Source: VFMC01 sp963791635 (lineage in GTDB: Bacteria > Actinomycetota > Acidimicrobiia > Acidimicrobiales > Ilumatobacteraceae). Taken from it: DNA of 64,000 nucleotides. The stretch's first letter is position 1. Each line of letters starts with the position of its first letter. Shown one piece after another: positions 9,319 to 17,396 of this stretch. The translations under genes were made by a program, and so were the position numbers. The notes beneath the pieces were generated by a model. The model was not told the DNA's origin, searched no databases, and was given only the letters and a program-made list of their open reading frames with translations. The stretch is from assembly GCA_963791635.1 (NCBI GenBank), contig CAWBTC010000005.1, positions 248,001 to 312,000 on the forward strand, written 5' to 3'.

Positions 9319-9918
9319 ATGGTCCTCGACGCCCAGCCGGGCATCGAGGTGGTCGGTGAGGCCGCGGATGGTCGCGAGGCGGTGGCGCTGGCCAGGCGGC
9401 TGCGGCCGGACGTGTGCTTGTTCGACATCCGCATGCCCGAGATGGATGGCATCGAGGCCACGCGCGAGCTCGCCGGGCCGGGCGTGGCCGATCCGCTGGC
9501 GGTCGTGATCATCACCACGTTCGATCTCGACGAGTACGTGCACGGCGCCTTGAAGGCGGGGGCCCGCGGCTTCCTCCTCAAGGACGCGGGGCCTTCGCTG
9601 CTGGTGCAGGCGGTGGAGGCCGCGGCCAACGGCGATGCACTGATCGCACCGAGTGTGACGGTTCGCCTGCTCGCTTCGTTCGCACATCACGCGGCGACGG
9701 CGCGCCCGACGCAACCGGTCGAGTCGCTCACCGAGCGCGAGGAAGAGGTGCTCGTGACGGTGGCCCAGGGTCGAACCAATGCCGAGATCGCCGCACACCT
9801 GCACATCAGCCTCAGCACCACCAAGACCCACATCGCCAGCCTGATGTCCAAGCTCGGTGTCCGCAATCGCGTCGAGATCGCGATGTGTGCCTACGAGACG
9901 GGCCGGGTGGGCGGCTGA
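9319..9918 (+). CDS. NarL/FixJ-type response regulator, N-terminally truncated
   Basis: The product would be a DNA-binding regulator of 199 residues. The receiver domain begins at MVLDAQPGIEVVGEA, a point that is normally about residue 20, so the first strand and the acidic pair that binds magnesium are missing. The phosphoacceptor aspartate is present in CLFDIRMPEMDGIEA, as is the lysine of GFLLKDAG. The LuxR-type helix-turn-helix (LTEREEEVLVTVAQGRTN, then STTKTHIASLMSKLGVRNR) is intact. An ATG at 9319 is preceded by GGGAGG at workable spacing, so a truncated protein could still be made. Without the magnesium site it would be phosphorylation-blind. It is fused by position to the broken kinase upstream. 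Confidence 0.78.
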   Translation: MVLDAQPGIEVVGEAADGREAVALARRLRPDVCLFDIRMPEMDGIEATRELAGPGVADPLAVVIITTFDLDEYVHGALKAGARGFLLKDAGPSLLVQAVEAAANGDALIAPSVTVRLLASFAHHAATARPTQPVESLTEREEEVLVTVAQGRTNAEIAAHLHISLSTTKTHIASLMSKLGVRNRVEIAMCAYETGRVGG

Positions 9919-9924
9919 GGCTCG

Positions 9925-10425
9925 TCAGGACGACAGTGCGAGGAGGATGATCGCGGCAAGGGTGATCAGGTTGATCCGTGGTGTCTGTTCGGCCGCCTTC
10001 CATGCGTCGGACTGCCAGCTCGCGAACCACTCGTTGCCGCCGACGTCGAAGATCAGGAACCACACCACGAGCGCCAGGCACAGTGCGACGAGCGGCCAGA
10101 ACTTGGCATCGTGCCACTCGTCAGCGCTCGCTCTCAGATGGACTGCCAGCACGACGGTGCCGATCCAACCGATGATCGCCATGATCGCTTCGAGCACCAC
10201 GATGGCGCCGAACGCGATGCGTTGCACGCGGGGTGAAGTGATCGCCCGCCACATCAACCGGGGCGAGCGGTACGTGGTGTCCATCGACATGATCCGCTCG
10301 ACGTACTGAAGGTTCGATGTCGGGTCGGTGACGTTGCCGACCACGACGAACGTGGCCATCAAGGTGGTGCCCGCCACGAGCAGCAGCGGGGCGACTCGGA
10401 ACATCAAGGTGGTGTCGTCGATCAT
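9925..10425 (-). CDS. DUF2165-family small membrane protein
   Basis: This 166-residue protein has four hydrophobic segments (about residues 10-30, 70-92, 105-125 and 145-163). The stretch SNLQYVERIMSMDTTYRSP between the first two is what I recognise as the DUF2165 signature; the late FDVGGNEWFASWQS also fits. Function is unknown; members are predicted cytoplasmic-membrane proteins. ATG at 10425 is preferred to a GTG one codon earlier. The gene converges on the response regulator with six bases between stops, and an array of eight-base repeats lies immediately upstream. Confidence 0.72.
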   Translation of the reverse strand: MIDDTTLMFRVAPLLLVAGTTLMATFVVVGNVTDPTSNLQYVERIMSMDTTYRSPRLMWRAITSPRVQRIAFGAIVVLEAIMAIIGWIGTVVLAVHLRASADEWHDAKFWPLVALCLALVVWFLIFDVGGNEWFASWQSDAWKAAEQTPRINLITLAAIILLALSS

Positions 10426-10430
10426 CACAG

Positions 10431-10470
10431 GGTCTCAGGGTCTCAGGGTCTCAGTCGGGTCTCAGGGTCA
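10431..10470. repeat. Short tandem repeat, unit GGTCTCAG
   Basis: Three perfect head-to-tail copies of GGTCTCAG are followed by TCG, a fourth copy and a partial one. The array sits in the 200-base divergent gap between the DUF2165 gene and the hypothetical gene at 10627. It could be phase-variable spacer DNA or the direct-repeat site of a regulator; nothing in the sequence decides between these. Confidence 0.8.
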
Positions 10471-10626
10471 GCGTTCTCGCGGGAGGTGGGCGCCGAACGT
10501 TACTGCCCGCCGTCCGCACGTGGAAGGTCGACGTCGACGTCGGCTCCCGAGCCGACGCCGCGTGGGTCCCATTCCCCGCTCGGTGGTCACCACTAGCGTT
10601 ACTCCGACCAGCGAGAGGGAGCGACG

Positions 10627-11730
10627 ATGAACGCACAGATGCCTGCAGAACCGCGCAGGTCGCCGCCGCCGTGGCTCGTTCCCGCAGGCATCGGCATGGT
10701 GGTCGCGCTGCTCGCCGTGCTGATCGTTCTGATGCTCACCCGCGGTGACGACGAGAACAGCGATGGCGCAGCCGTGGCGACCACCGTTTCGGTGCCCGCC
10801 ACCACGGTCGCTTCGGTCGCCTCGTCGGACGCGCCTGCCACGACGGTCGCCTCGACCGACGCCCCTCCGTCGACGGGCGCCGAGACGACCGTGCCCGAGA
10901 CCACGATCGGATTCGAACCGGCGCCCGTTCTGTCGGCGGGTGAGGCCACGATCACCTCCGGAGACGACGTGAGCACCTTCACGATCGCGGTCACGTGCTC
11001 GGACTTCTGGGCCGGTGTCGAGACCACGAGTCATGTGCTCGTCGACGACGCGACCGGCGGCGTATGGGTCGCGAACACATACGCGTTCGAAGAAGGCGGC
11101 AGCCGCGGCCTCCAGGCGGTGGACATGGCGGCTGCCATCGCCTCCGATCTGCATGGCCAGGACGTATCGATCCTCGCCCCCAAGTACTCCGGTGAGATCG
11201 AGGAGGGCGCGGACGGTGTGGCGCGCACGACGGCGGACCTCCTGTCCGGGGATGGCCCGGCCACGGTGGACATCGAGATCGCAGAGCCGGCCGATCCGTC
11301 GGACTGCGCCACCGGTTCGCTGTCGATCACGTCACCGTTTCCGAGCGGGGCCCAGGTGGAGTTCGTGTCAGCCGACGAAGCGCCGGGCACGCGCTTCAAC
11401 GTGCTCGCCCGGTGCGGCGGTGAGTTGCTGCTGAGCGGTGGTGCACTGCTGGTGTCGTTCTACCCCGAGGACGACAACACGATGATCGCATCCCTGTCGA
11501 ACAGCTTCATCCTCTTGGGCGAGGAAGTGGGATGGAGCAACTTCGTCACGCCCGAACCCGAGGAGACCTTCTTCGAGCAAGGAGGTGGCGGCGACATCCT
11601 CGCCGCGATCAACGTGTTCCGCGACGGCAACCGCGCCACCGAGCCCGGCTATCTGCAGTGGACAGAACGGCCGCTGCGGTCTGCAGTGGGCGCTGCCGGG
11701 CTGCTCGACGAGGTGTGCCCCGGCCCGTGA
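10627..11730 (+). CDS. Hypothetical membrane-anchored extracytoplasmic protein
   Basis: No family is recognised. The 367-residue product has a short cytoplasmic start, one transmembrane anchor (about residues 20-41, ending at TRGDDE), a Thr/Ser/Pro-rich flexible linker to about residue 95, and a globular extracytoplasmic domain with four cysteines that could form disulfides. The ATG at 10627 follows GAGGGAG at good spacing. The architecture resembles the protein at 30018-31289 (anchor, linker, large extracytoplasmic domain), although the two domains show no obvious similarity by eye. It stands alone between divergent and convergent neighbours. Confidence 0.75.
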   Translation: MNAQMPAEPRRSPPPWLVPAGIGMVVALLAVLIVLMLTRGDDENSDGAAVATTVSVPATTVASVASSDAPATTVASTDAPPSTGAETTVPETTIGFEPAPVLSAGEATITSGDDVSTFTIAVTCSDFWAGVETTSHVLVDDATGGVWVANTYAFEEGGSRGLQAVDMAAAIASDLHGQDVSILAPKYSGEIEEGADGVARTTADLLSGDGPATVDIEIAEPADPSDCATGSLSITSPFPSGAQVEFVSADEAPGTRFNVLARCGGELLLSGGALLVSFYPEDDNTMIASLSNSFILLGEEVGWSNFVTPEPEETFFEQGGGGDILAAINVFRDGNRATEPGYLQWTERPLRSAVGAAGLLDEVCPGP

Positions 11731-11750
11731 GCCGTCGAGGTCACCACGTC

Positions 11751-11809
11751 GCGTCGGACCTCACCGCGTCGGACCTCACCGCGCTGTCGCGGCTGTCGCG
11801 GCTGTCGCG
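11751..11809. repeat. Two tandem arrays at the 3' end of the glycosyltransferase gene
   Basis: A 15-base unit (GCGTCGGACCTCACC) occurs twice (11751-11780), followed by three copies of the 9-base unit GCTGTCGCG (11783-11809). The stop codon of the leftward glycosyltransferase lies inside the second 15-base copy, and the 9-base units encode its Ala-Thr-Ala tail. Slippage here would vary the C-terminus in whole codons. Confidence 0.8.
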
Positions 11810-13260
11810 GCTCGTGTGAGGGCAATCACCGGCGAGGTGGTGGCCAACTCGGTGGTGGGGCGCTCGATGCTCGACTTGGTGATCACCGTGAAGCCGCGCT
11901 CGGGGCGGACCATGCCATACATCACTGCTGCTGCCTCCAGGAGGCCGAACAGCGGCATCAGTGCGATGAGCGCCGAATAGAGCGCCACCCGGTGCCACCA
12001 CGCGACGTCCTCGCCGGTGTCCTGGCGCCAGGCAGCGATGTTGAGCCGGAGCCCCGACAGATACATCGTGACGTACCAGGCGAAGCAGGCGGTGCCGGTC
12101 CAGCTCGCTACCGGATGGGTGGCGAGGCCGAGGAACAGGTTGACCACCGTGTACACGCTGCCGACCATCGCCGCACCCCAGAGCACGAGGAAGCCGAACA
12201 GCGTCGTGCGCGCCCATGCCTTTGATGGCGCGAACAGCGCCACCCGGAACAAGCCGTTCCACCACCGACGACGCTGCTTCACGAAGTCGACCACGTGCTC
12301 GGGGGCTTGTTCGACCACGTAGCCGTTCACCCAGCCGAACTCGACCCCGGCTGCCTGCGCGGCCATCGCGAACCAGGCGTCCTCGGTGAGGGAGCCGTCG
12401 ATACCCACATCGAGGCCGATGCGTTGCTCCACGTCGGTGCGGATCACGATGAAGCTCCCGTGGATGCCCATCGGTGCCTTGCCCAACCGGTACTGGAAGC
12501 GGAAGCGGCCGATGTCGTCGCCGGTGCGCAGCATGTCTGCGAGCGTCAACAGCTTCGGCACAAGTCGTCGGCCGGTGAGGTGGCGGTAGTACAGGATCAT
12601 CCCCTGGCCGATCGGCGGGAGGAAGCGGTTGTTGTTGCGAGCGATGAACTCGGCGATGCCCACCACAGCGCTCGTCGACGGCCAGCTCTCCTCGTCGAGG
12701 TGGACGATGTAGTCCTTGGGGTTGTTGCGTGAACGCTCGCTGGCATAGCAGAGCGCGCGTGCCTTCCACCGGCTGCGGTGAGGGGTGGTGAAGTCGTCGG
12801 GCACCACCATCAAGTGCAGGTCGCCCGCCGGTGGGAGGGCGACGACGTCATCGGTGACCACCTCGATCCGGTACCGGAACAGCGGTGTGTCGCGCATGAC
12901 CATGCGCACTGCGTCGACAGTGCCGGCGAGCGCCTCGAGGTTGCGGCCGCGTGACACGACGCGAAAGGCGACCGTCATCGATGGATCCACCGGGGGAGGC
13001 TCGGTGGGCAGATCGGTGCTGATGCACAGCGCGAGGATCGACACGACCACCGTGGGCAGCGAGGCAGTCCATGCCCAACTCGCCCACTGCACGAGGTGTT
13101 CGGTGCCGGTGGCAGGGTCGCGCCCGCCGACCCACAGCCAGTCGTTGACCAGCCGGATGGCGACCACCGAGGTGATGAACGTGCTCACCGTGACGAGCCG
13201 GAAGCCGATGGTGCCGTAGCGGCAGGCGTGGAAGTACTGGCGATGGACGGAGTCGGTCAT
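11776..13260 (-). CDS. GT2 glycosyltransferase of the Egghead (beta-1,4-mannosyltransferase) type, membrane-bound
   Basis: This 494-residue processive-type glycosyltransferase has two N-terminal hydrophobic segments (about 20-35 and 60-80), a cytoplasmic GT-A domain, and four C-terminal membrane segments. Catalytic marks in order are RVVSRGRNLEAL, RWKARALCYASE, the metal-binding YIVHLDEESWPS, IGQGMILYY, GIDGSLTEDAWFAM and the acceptor motif QRRRWWNGLF (QxxRW). From memory of the family, that combination (KARAL, VHLDEE, GQG, GIDGS-EDxxFAM, QRxRW) fits animal Egghead/BRE-3 enzymes, which add mannose to glucosylceramide, better than cellulose or hyaluronan synthases. The substrate here is unknown. 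The start ATG overlaps the exosortase stop (ATGA), so it is the third gene of that operon. The gene is intact. Confidence 0.8.
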   Translation of the reverse strand: MTDSVHRQYFHACRYGTIGFRLVTVSTFITSVVAIRLVNDWLWVGGRDPATGTEHLVQWASWAWTASLPTVVVSILALCISTDLPTEPPPVDPSMTVAFRVVSRGRNLEALAGTVDAVRMVMRDTPLFRYRIEVVTDDVVALPPAGDLHLMVVPDDFTTPHRSRWKARALCYASERSRNNPKDYIVHLDEESWPSTSAVVGIAEFIARNNNRFLPPIGQGMILYYRHLTGRRLVPKLLTLADMLRTGDDIGRFRFQYRLGKAPMGIHGSFIVIRTDVEQRIGLDVGIDGSLTEDAWFAMAAQAAGVEFGWVNGYVVEQAPEHVVDFVKQRRRWWNGLFRVALFAPSKAWARTTLFGFLVLWGAAMVGSVYTVVNLFLGLATHPVASWTGTACFAWYVTMYLSGLRLNIAAWRQDTGEDVAWWHRVALYSALIALMPLFGLLEAAAVMYGMVRPERGFTVITKSSIERPTTELATTSPVIALTRAATAATAATAR

Positions 13261-14857
13261 GATCCGTTCGCCGCCTCAGAGCTGGCGGAGCGGTCGGAGC
13301 GGCGGTCAGAGCGGTCGGTGATGTCGGTGATGTCGGTGATGTCGGTGATGTCGGTGATGTCGGTGTTGGTGATGTCGGAAACGGTGCTCGCCGAGACTGC
13401 GGCCGCGACGCGCCCGACAGCGGCACGATCGCCGGCCAACTGGCTCACCACCACACGCTGCACGCCACCGGGCACGAGGGTCTGCCAGGTGATCACCTCG
13501 GTCCGCCCGCTGCGCTCGTCGAACGCGAAGCGCTCTGCCGGTCGATCGCCGAGCCCATCGACGCCGATCTCGTGTTCGGTCTCGATGCCATGGAAGCCGT
13601 AGCACGCGGCGAGATCGAGCCGTTCGATCGCCTCGCCGTCAGAGGCAGTGGTGAGATCGATCGTGATCGGTGCAGCGTCGGGAGCGGCTGGGTCGAAGAG
13701 CACGAACCGACGCCAGGTGGCCTGGCCGTAGAACTGCTGCACCCACGACACCGGGGCGGCTTCGCGTGCCACGAGCCCAAGACCGATGGCGACATCGGGG
13801 AGCCTGAACGCAGCGTCGTCGTTGGTCGCGGCCGACGGGCCGCCGAGCCGGTCGAGGTGCCATATCGACGCGTAGCCGACGTTCGCGCCGGCGGCCACCG
13901 CGATCGCGACGACAGCCGCCACGGTGATCCGACGCGGGCGCGGACCGTGCCAGCCGATCGTCGAGGCGGTGCACGGGTCGCATCGCGACGTCGAGTCCGA
14001 ACCGGCCGCTGATCGCCAACGAGGCCGCGGTCGCACACAGAGTGACGACGACACCGGCCACGGGGTGAACGAAACGCAGCGCGGCGTCAGGCGAGGCGAG
14101 GGCTCCCACCCCGAGGAGCACACACAGCCGCACCGCGTTGCCCGCGAGTGCCAGCCCGGCACCCGCCAGCACCCACACGATCTTCCGACGCGTCGGGCCG
14201 CGCAACACGCAACTTGCTGATCCGAGCACGAGGCCCACGCCGAGCACCGACGAGGCACCGGCGCACGCGGCACCCACGACGACCATCGTCCCGTCGGTGA
14301 AGCCGACGGCGTTGAGCCCGGCAGCGTCGGTGGTGCGGACACCGAGCACGCTTCCGAGACCGCGAACGGGGGGCCACGCGACTGCGATGCCGAGCCGTTG
14401 GAGGGGTTCCACGAGCCAGCCGTACCAGATGGGGCACGACGCGACGGCGACGGCGATGCCGCGTCTGGCGAGCCACAGTGCACGTGAGCCGAAGAACAGC
14501 ACGATCCAGCCCGCGAGCAGTCCCGGTGCGGCGAGCAGCTCGGGCCGGGCGGTGGCGGACTCCCACCCGAACGCTTGCGGCGCGGCGAACGCGGCAGAGC
14601 AGGCCGATGGCACAGCAGCACCCTGCGATGAACGCGTCGGCGGCACGCTCGGGTCTCGCCTCGGTGGGGTCGGGTTCAGCGCTGATGCCGTGCAGCGCGA
14701 CGGCGATCGCGAGTGGAAGGGTCCATCCGACGAGGGCGAGCGGCGATTGGCTGTCGATGTCGTCGATCGACCGTTGGAGCGGCACCCACAGTCCGGCGAG
14801 CGACACCACCGCGAACAGCGCCGAACGTCGGCCGATGCTCGGCGCTGCTGTCAGCAC
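13257..14857 (-). CDS. Exosortase/archaeosortase-family transpeptidase with C-terminal extension, two frameshifts
   Basis: This is a multi-pass membrane cysteine transpeptidase expected to cleave C-terminal sorting signals and transfer proteins to an envelope glycan or lipid. The three conserved active-site neighbourhoods are readable in one frame: Cys in VVVGAACAGASSVLG, Arg in LAGNAVRLCVLLGVG and His in ALRFVHPVAGVV. The N-terminal membrane segments lie in another frame (14857 to about 14600) and the C-terminal part in a third (about 13960 to 13257). Rejoined it is about 533 residues. The last 210 residues are a non-membrane extension (SWVQQFYGQATWRRFVLFD and onward) ending in the Asp-Ile-Thr repeat; I do not recognise it, though an EpsI-like role is possible. 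The GTG start overlaps the preceding stop. Confidence 0.75.
13312..13378. repeat. 9-base tandem repeat encoding Asp-Ile-Thr units in the exosortase tail
   Basis: Five perfect copies of ATGTCGGTG (13321-13365) sit between imperfect flanking units. Read on the minus strand they add a repeating Thr-Asp-Ile segment near the C-terminus of the exosortase. The unit length keeps the frame, so copy-number change would alter only tail length. Confidence 0.85.
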
Positions 14858-15445
14858 GGCCGGAGCGTGGCTGCGGCTGAGGCACTGATCGGCCGTGCCG
14901 CCTGAACCACCACCCGGTGAGGAACGCCGGGGCGAGCATCAACACGAGCGTGATCGGCGCTTCGGGCACGCTCGGGTTCGTGCTGCAGGGCTGGCTCTGC
15001 GGCGGTGGCGGCTGCGTCGCGCTTGTCCAGCCGCCAGGTGATCCGTGGACCGCTCGTGGTGGCGCTGAACACCGCGACGTGTCGGCCCGTGGCGAAGGAT
15101 GTGGGCGGCTGGGCTGCCCGGGCGCCGTGCACCCGGTTGTCGCTTCCGACTGTCCACGTCGAACGAGAGGCCAGTCGGGTTGTCGTAACCGAAGAACGCG
15201 GTGAACGTGCCGTCGCCGTTCACGATCACGCATTCGATGATCGGCCGGACGTGATCGCCGTCGGCGCCGTTGCCGTTGCCGCTGCCGTCGCCGTTGCCGT
15301 CGCCGTCGCCGTCGCCGGGTGCGGCGTGGGCAATCGATGTGGTCGATCCGCCCGAACCGATCGGTACCAGCGGTACGACCGCGGTGCCGCCGATGGTGAG
15401 GGCGAGACTCGCAACGACGCGGATCGACCGTCGACGGGCCGGCAT
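14851..15445 (-). CDS. Secreted protein with PEP-CTERM-like sorting tail (probable exosortase substrate), frameshifted
   Basis: The N-terminus MPARRRSIRVVASLALTIGG is a Sec signal peptide, followed by a Gly-Asp-Gly-Asn repeat spacer and a small beta domain (ECVIVNGDGTFTAFFGYDNP). The domain continues in a second frame after an indel near 15150-15160 (SDNRVHGARAAQ, then ATGRHVAVFSATTSG and ITWRLDKRDA). A third frame, entered near 15000, carries NPSVPEAPITLVLMLAPAF followed by TGWWFRRHG: a sorting motif, a hydrophobic helix and a basic cluster. The second frame ends at a stop overlapping the exosortase start, so the exact C-terminus is uncertain. An upstream ATG at 15508 is an alternative start. 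Position directly before the exosortase supports the substrate role. Confidence 0.6.
14886..14969 (-). other. PEP-CTERM-like sorting signal
   Basis: Read leftward from 14969 the codons give VPEAP, then a hydrophobic run of about 17 residues (ITLVLMLAPAFLTGWWF), then RRHGRS. This three-part layout of motif, membrane helix and basic tail is the hallmark of exosortase substrates. The signal is out of frame with the upstream coding sequence as given, which is why it is listed separately. Confidence 0.6.
15258..15318. repeat. 6-base repeat encoding Gly-Asp/Asn spacer
   Basis: Alternating CCGTCG and CCGTTG units encode a Gly-Asp-Gly-Asn-rich spacer just after the signal peptide of the putative exosortase substrate. 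It is low-complexity coding sequence and a likely slippage or sequencing-error site. Confidence 0.8.
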
Positions 15446-15658
15446 CGAGCTGCTGGCGCGTGCGCAGCGGGGACGGTCGACGTGGTGGGGGAGGTGCGAG
15501 CGGTGCATGGCGAGGGTGACGTTCCGGCGCTCGACGGGTGTCGAGGATCCGGCAACGAAACGTTCAGGTTGTGTCTCGGCCGTCGACGCACCGCAGTTGA
15601 ACAACTCCCCTCACATGGGCGGGGGGAGAACCTGCTCTGACGGCCTCTCAGCTCGCCG

Positions 15659-17396
15659 GTGTCGTTGCGCGGGCCTGTGAGAACATGTGGCATCGACGCG
15701 GACCACGCAACGACGATCGAGCCCTACGCCGATGGCGCGCCAGGTGCTGACGATGCGCCAGGTGCGCCAGGTGCACCCGGCGCGCCTTCGTCAGGCGCAG
15801 TGCGGTCCGGTCGATCGCGCTCCATCGGCTGGACGGGACTGGTCGCGGCCGCACCGGCGATCGTTCTGTGGGTGCTGGTGCTGCGGCTCGAGTGGGCGCT
15901 GCTGCGCACCGACCTGACCTTTGCCTTCGTGGCCGAGCACACCATGATGGGCGAATCGTGGTGGTACCGGGCCGCTGCCCTCTGGGGTGGCATGGAGGGC
16001 TCGCTGTTGCTCTTCGCGGCGATGCTGGCCACGTCGGCAGCCCTTGCGGTGCACCGTGACCCGCGCGAGGAACGACACTGGGTGCTGCACGGGTGGACCG
16101 TCGGGCTTGCGGCGGCGGTGGGCACGGTCGGGCTGCTCCTCGCCTCGCCGTTCGATCGGCTCGAGGTCCCAGCGGTGCAGGGATTCGGGCTCACCCCGAT
16201 CCTGCGGCATTGGGCGATGGTGGTGCATCCGCCCGTGCTGTACCTCGGGGTGGCATGCACGGTGCCCGCGTTCGTGAGCGGGCGAGCAGCGCATCGATGG
16301 TTGCTCGTCACGATGGGACTGCTCACCGCAGCGATGGCACTCGGAGGGTTCTGGAGCTACGTCGAGCAGGGGTGGGGCGGCTACTGGGCATGGGATCCGG
16401 TCGAGAACACCTCGCTCGCCGTGTGGATGGCAGCTCTGGTGGCACTGCACGCCGGTCGAGGGAGCACACGCCGCGCCGCAACTCTTCGACGCCTGCCGCT
16501 GGTGGTGGCGCTCGCCGGCGCGGCGTTGGCGCGCTCGGGCGCGGTCACGTCGGTGCACGCCTTTGCCGAATCGGCGACGATCGGGCGCGCCCTTGGCGCC
16601 GTCACTGTGGCGGCGATCGTCGGTGCAGCCGCCGCCGACGTGATCGAACGTCGGGGCGCTAGCCGTGAGAGCTCAGCTCGCCCACGAACGCGTGTGGCGC
16701 TCGACAGCTGGCGCACCACGGCGGCGCTGTTGATCGGTGGCGCGCTCGCCACCGTGGTGGTGTTCACTGTCGCTCCTCTGCTCGCTGACGGCGACGGGGC
16801 GCGCCTCGAGGGCCGCTACTTCGCACGGCCGCTCGGAGCGTTCGCCGCAGTCATTGCGATCACGCTCCTCATCCTGCTCGTCCGGTCGCGCCGTCGGGTG
16901 GGGCGCGGCGGCTGGATCGCACATGCCGGCATGATCGTGGTGCTGGTTGGCGCAGCCGGTTCATCGTTCGGCCGGTGGGAGGATCGCTGGTTGGCGACGG
17001 GCGAGACGCTCAGGGTCGCTGGCGTCGAGGTGACGAACCGAGGAGTCGCAGCTCGCCGAAGGTCCGACGCCCGGAACCACCGAGGTGGCCGTCAGTCTCG
17101 ACGTTGCCGGCGAGCAACGGCGGCCGGCATTGGTGACGTTCCCGGAGCGGGGTGGGGTGCTGGCCGAGACGGCGCTCGTGAGCCGACCGTGGCGCGACGT
17201 GCAGGTTGCGCTGCTCACGGCGCGCGATGACGGGCGGGTGCTGCTGGAGGTGCGCTCGAAGCCGCTCGTCTCGCTGGTGTGGATCGGGGCGATCGCCGTG
17301 ATGTCGGGTGCTGGCGTCGCCTGGAACGACGAGGTCAGGCGTCGCCGCCGGGCGGTGGCTCCTGGCGCTCTCGCTTCCGTTGCAGCAGGTCGCTGA
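15659..17396 (+). CDS. ccmF: CcmF-type cytochrome c heme lyase subunit, frameshifted near the 3' end
   Basis: CcmF presents heme for covalent attachment to apocytochrome c on the outer face of the cytoplasmic membrane. The protein has about a dozen membrane segments. Family motifs are FVAEHTMMGESWWYRAAALW, ALWGGMEGSLLLFA, the heme-associated WGGYWAWDPVENTSLAVW (WWD domain) and the histidine-bearing HWAMVVHPPVLYLG. After GETLRVAGVEVTN the frame shifts near 17036-17043; the resumed frame gives ESQLAEGPTPGTTEVAVS and the last periplasmic domain with its closing helix (SLVWIGAIAVMSGAG). Rejoined length is about 578 residues. The start is uncertain: GTG at 15659 or 15677, neither with a good ribosome site. 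No other ccm gene is visible in the window. Confidence 0.85.

Noticed and set aside
8856..9359. Stand-alone short histidine kinase starting at TTG 8856
   Set aside because: Its beginning falls inside the kinase membrane region and it lacks an ATPase domain; it is the second piece of one broken gene.
15258..15318. Gly-Asp-Gly-Asn repeat as a calcium-binding (EF-hand or RTX) motif
   Set aside because: The spacing does not match DxDxDG loops or GGxGxD nonapeptides; it reads as a flexible spacer.
15445..15604. Upstream TTG start at 15604 for the exosortase substrate
   Set aside because: It would place over 50 hydrophilic residues before the signal peptide, and the GGGGAG there abuts the codon without spacing.
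17010..17335. Apparent extension of the VWA protein to a stop at 17010
   Set aside because: It arises only from the missing base at 17489-17491, is antisense to CcmF, and the restored frame stops at 17336 with a sensible C-terminus.
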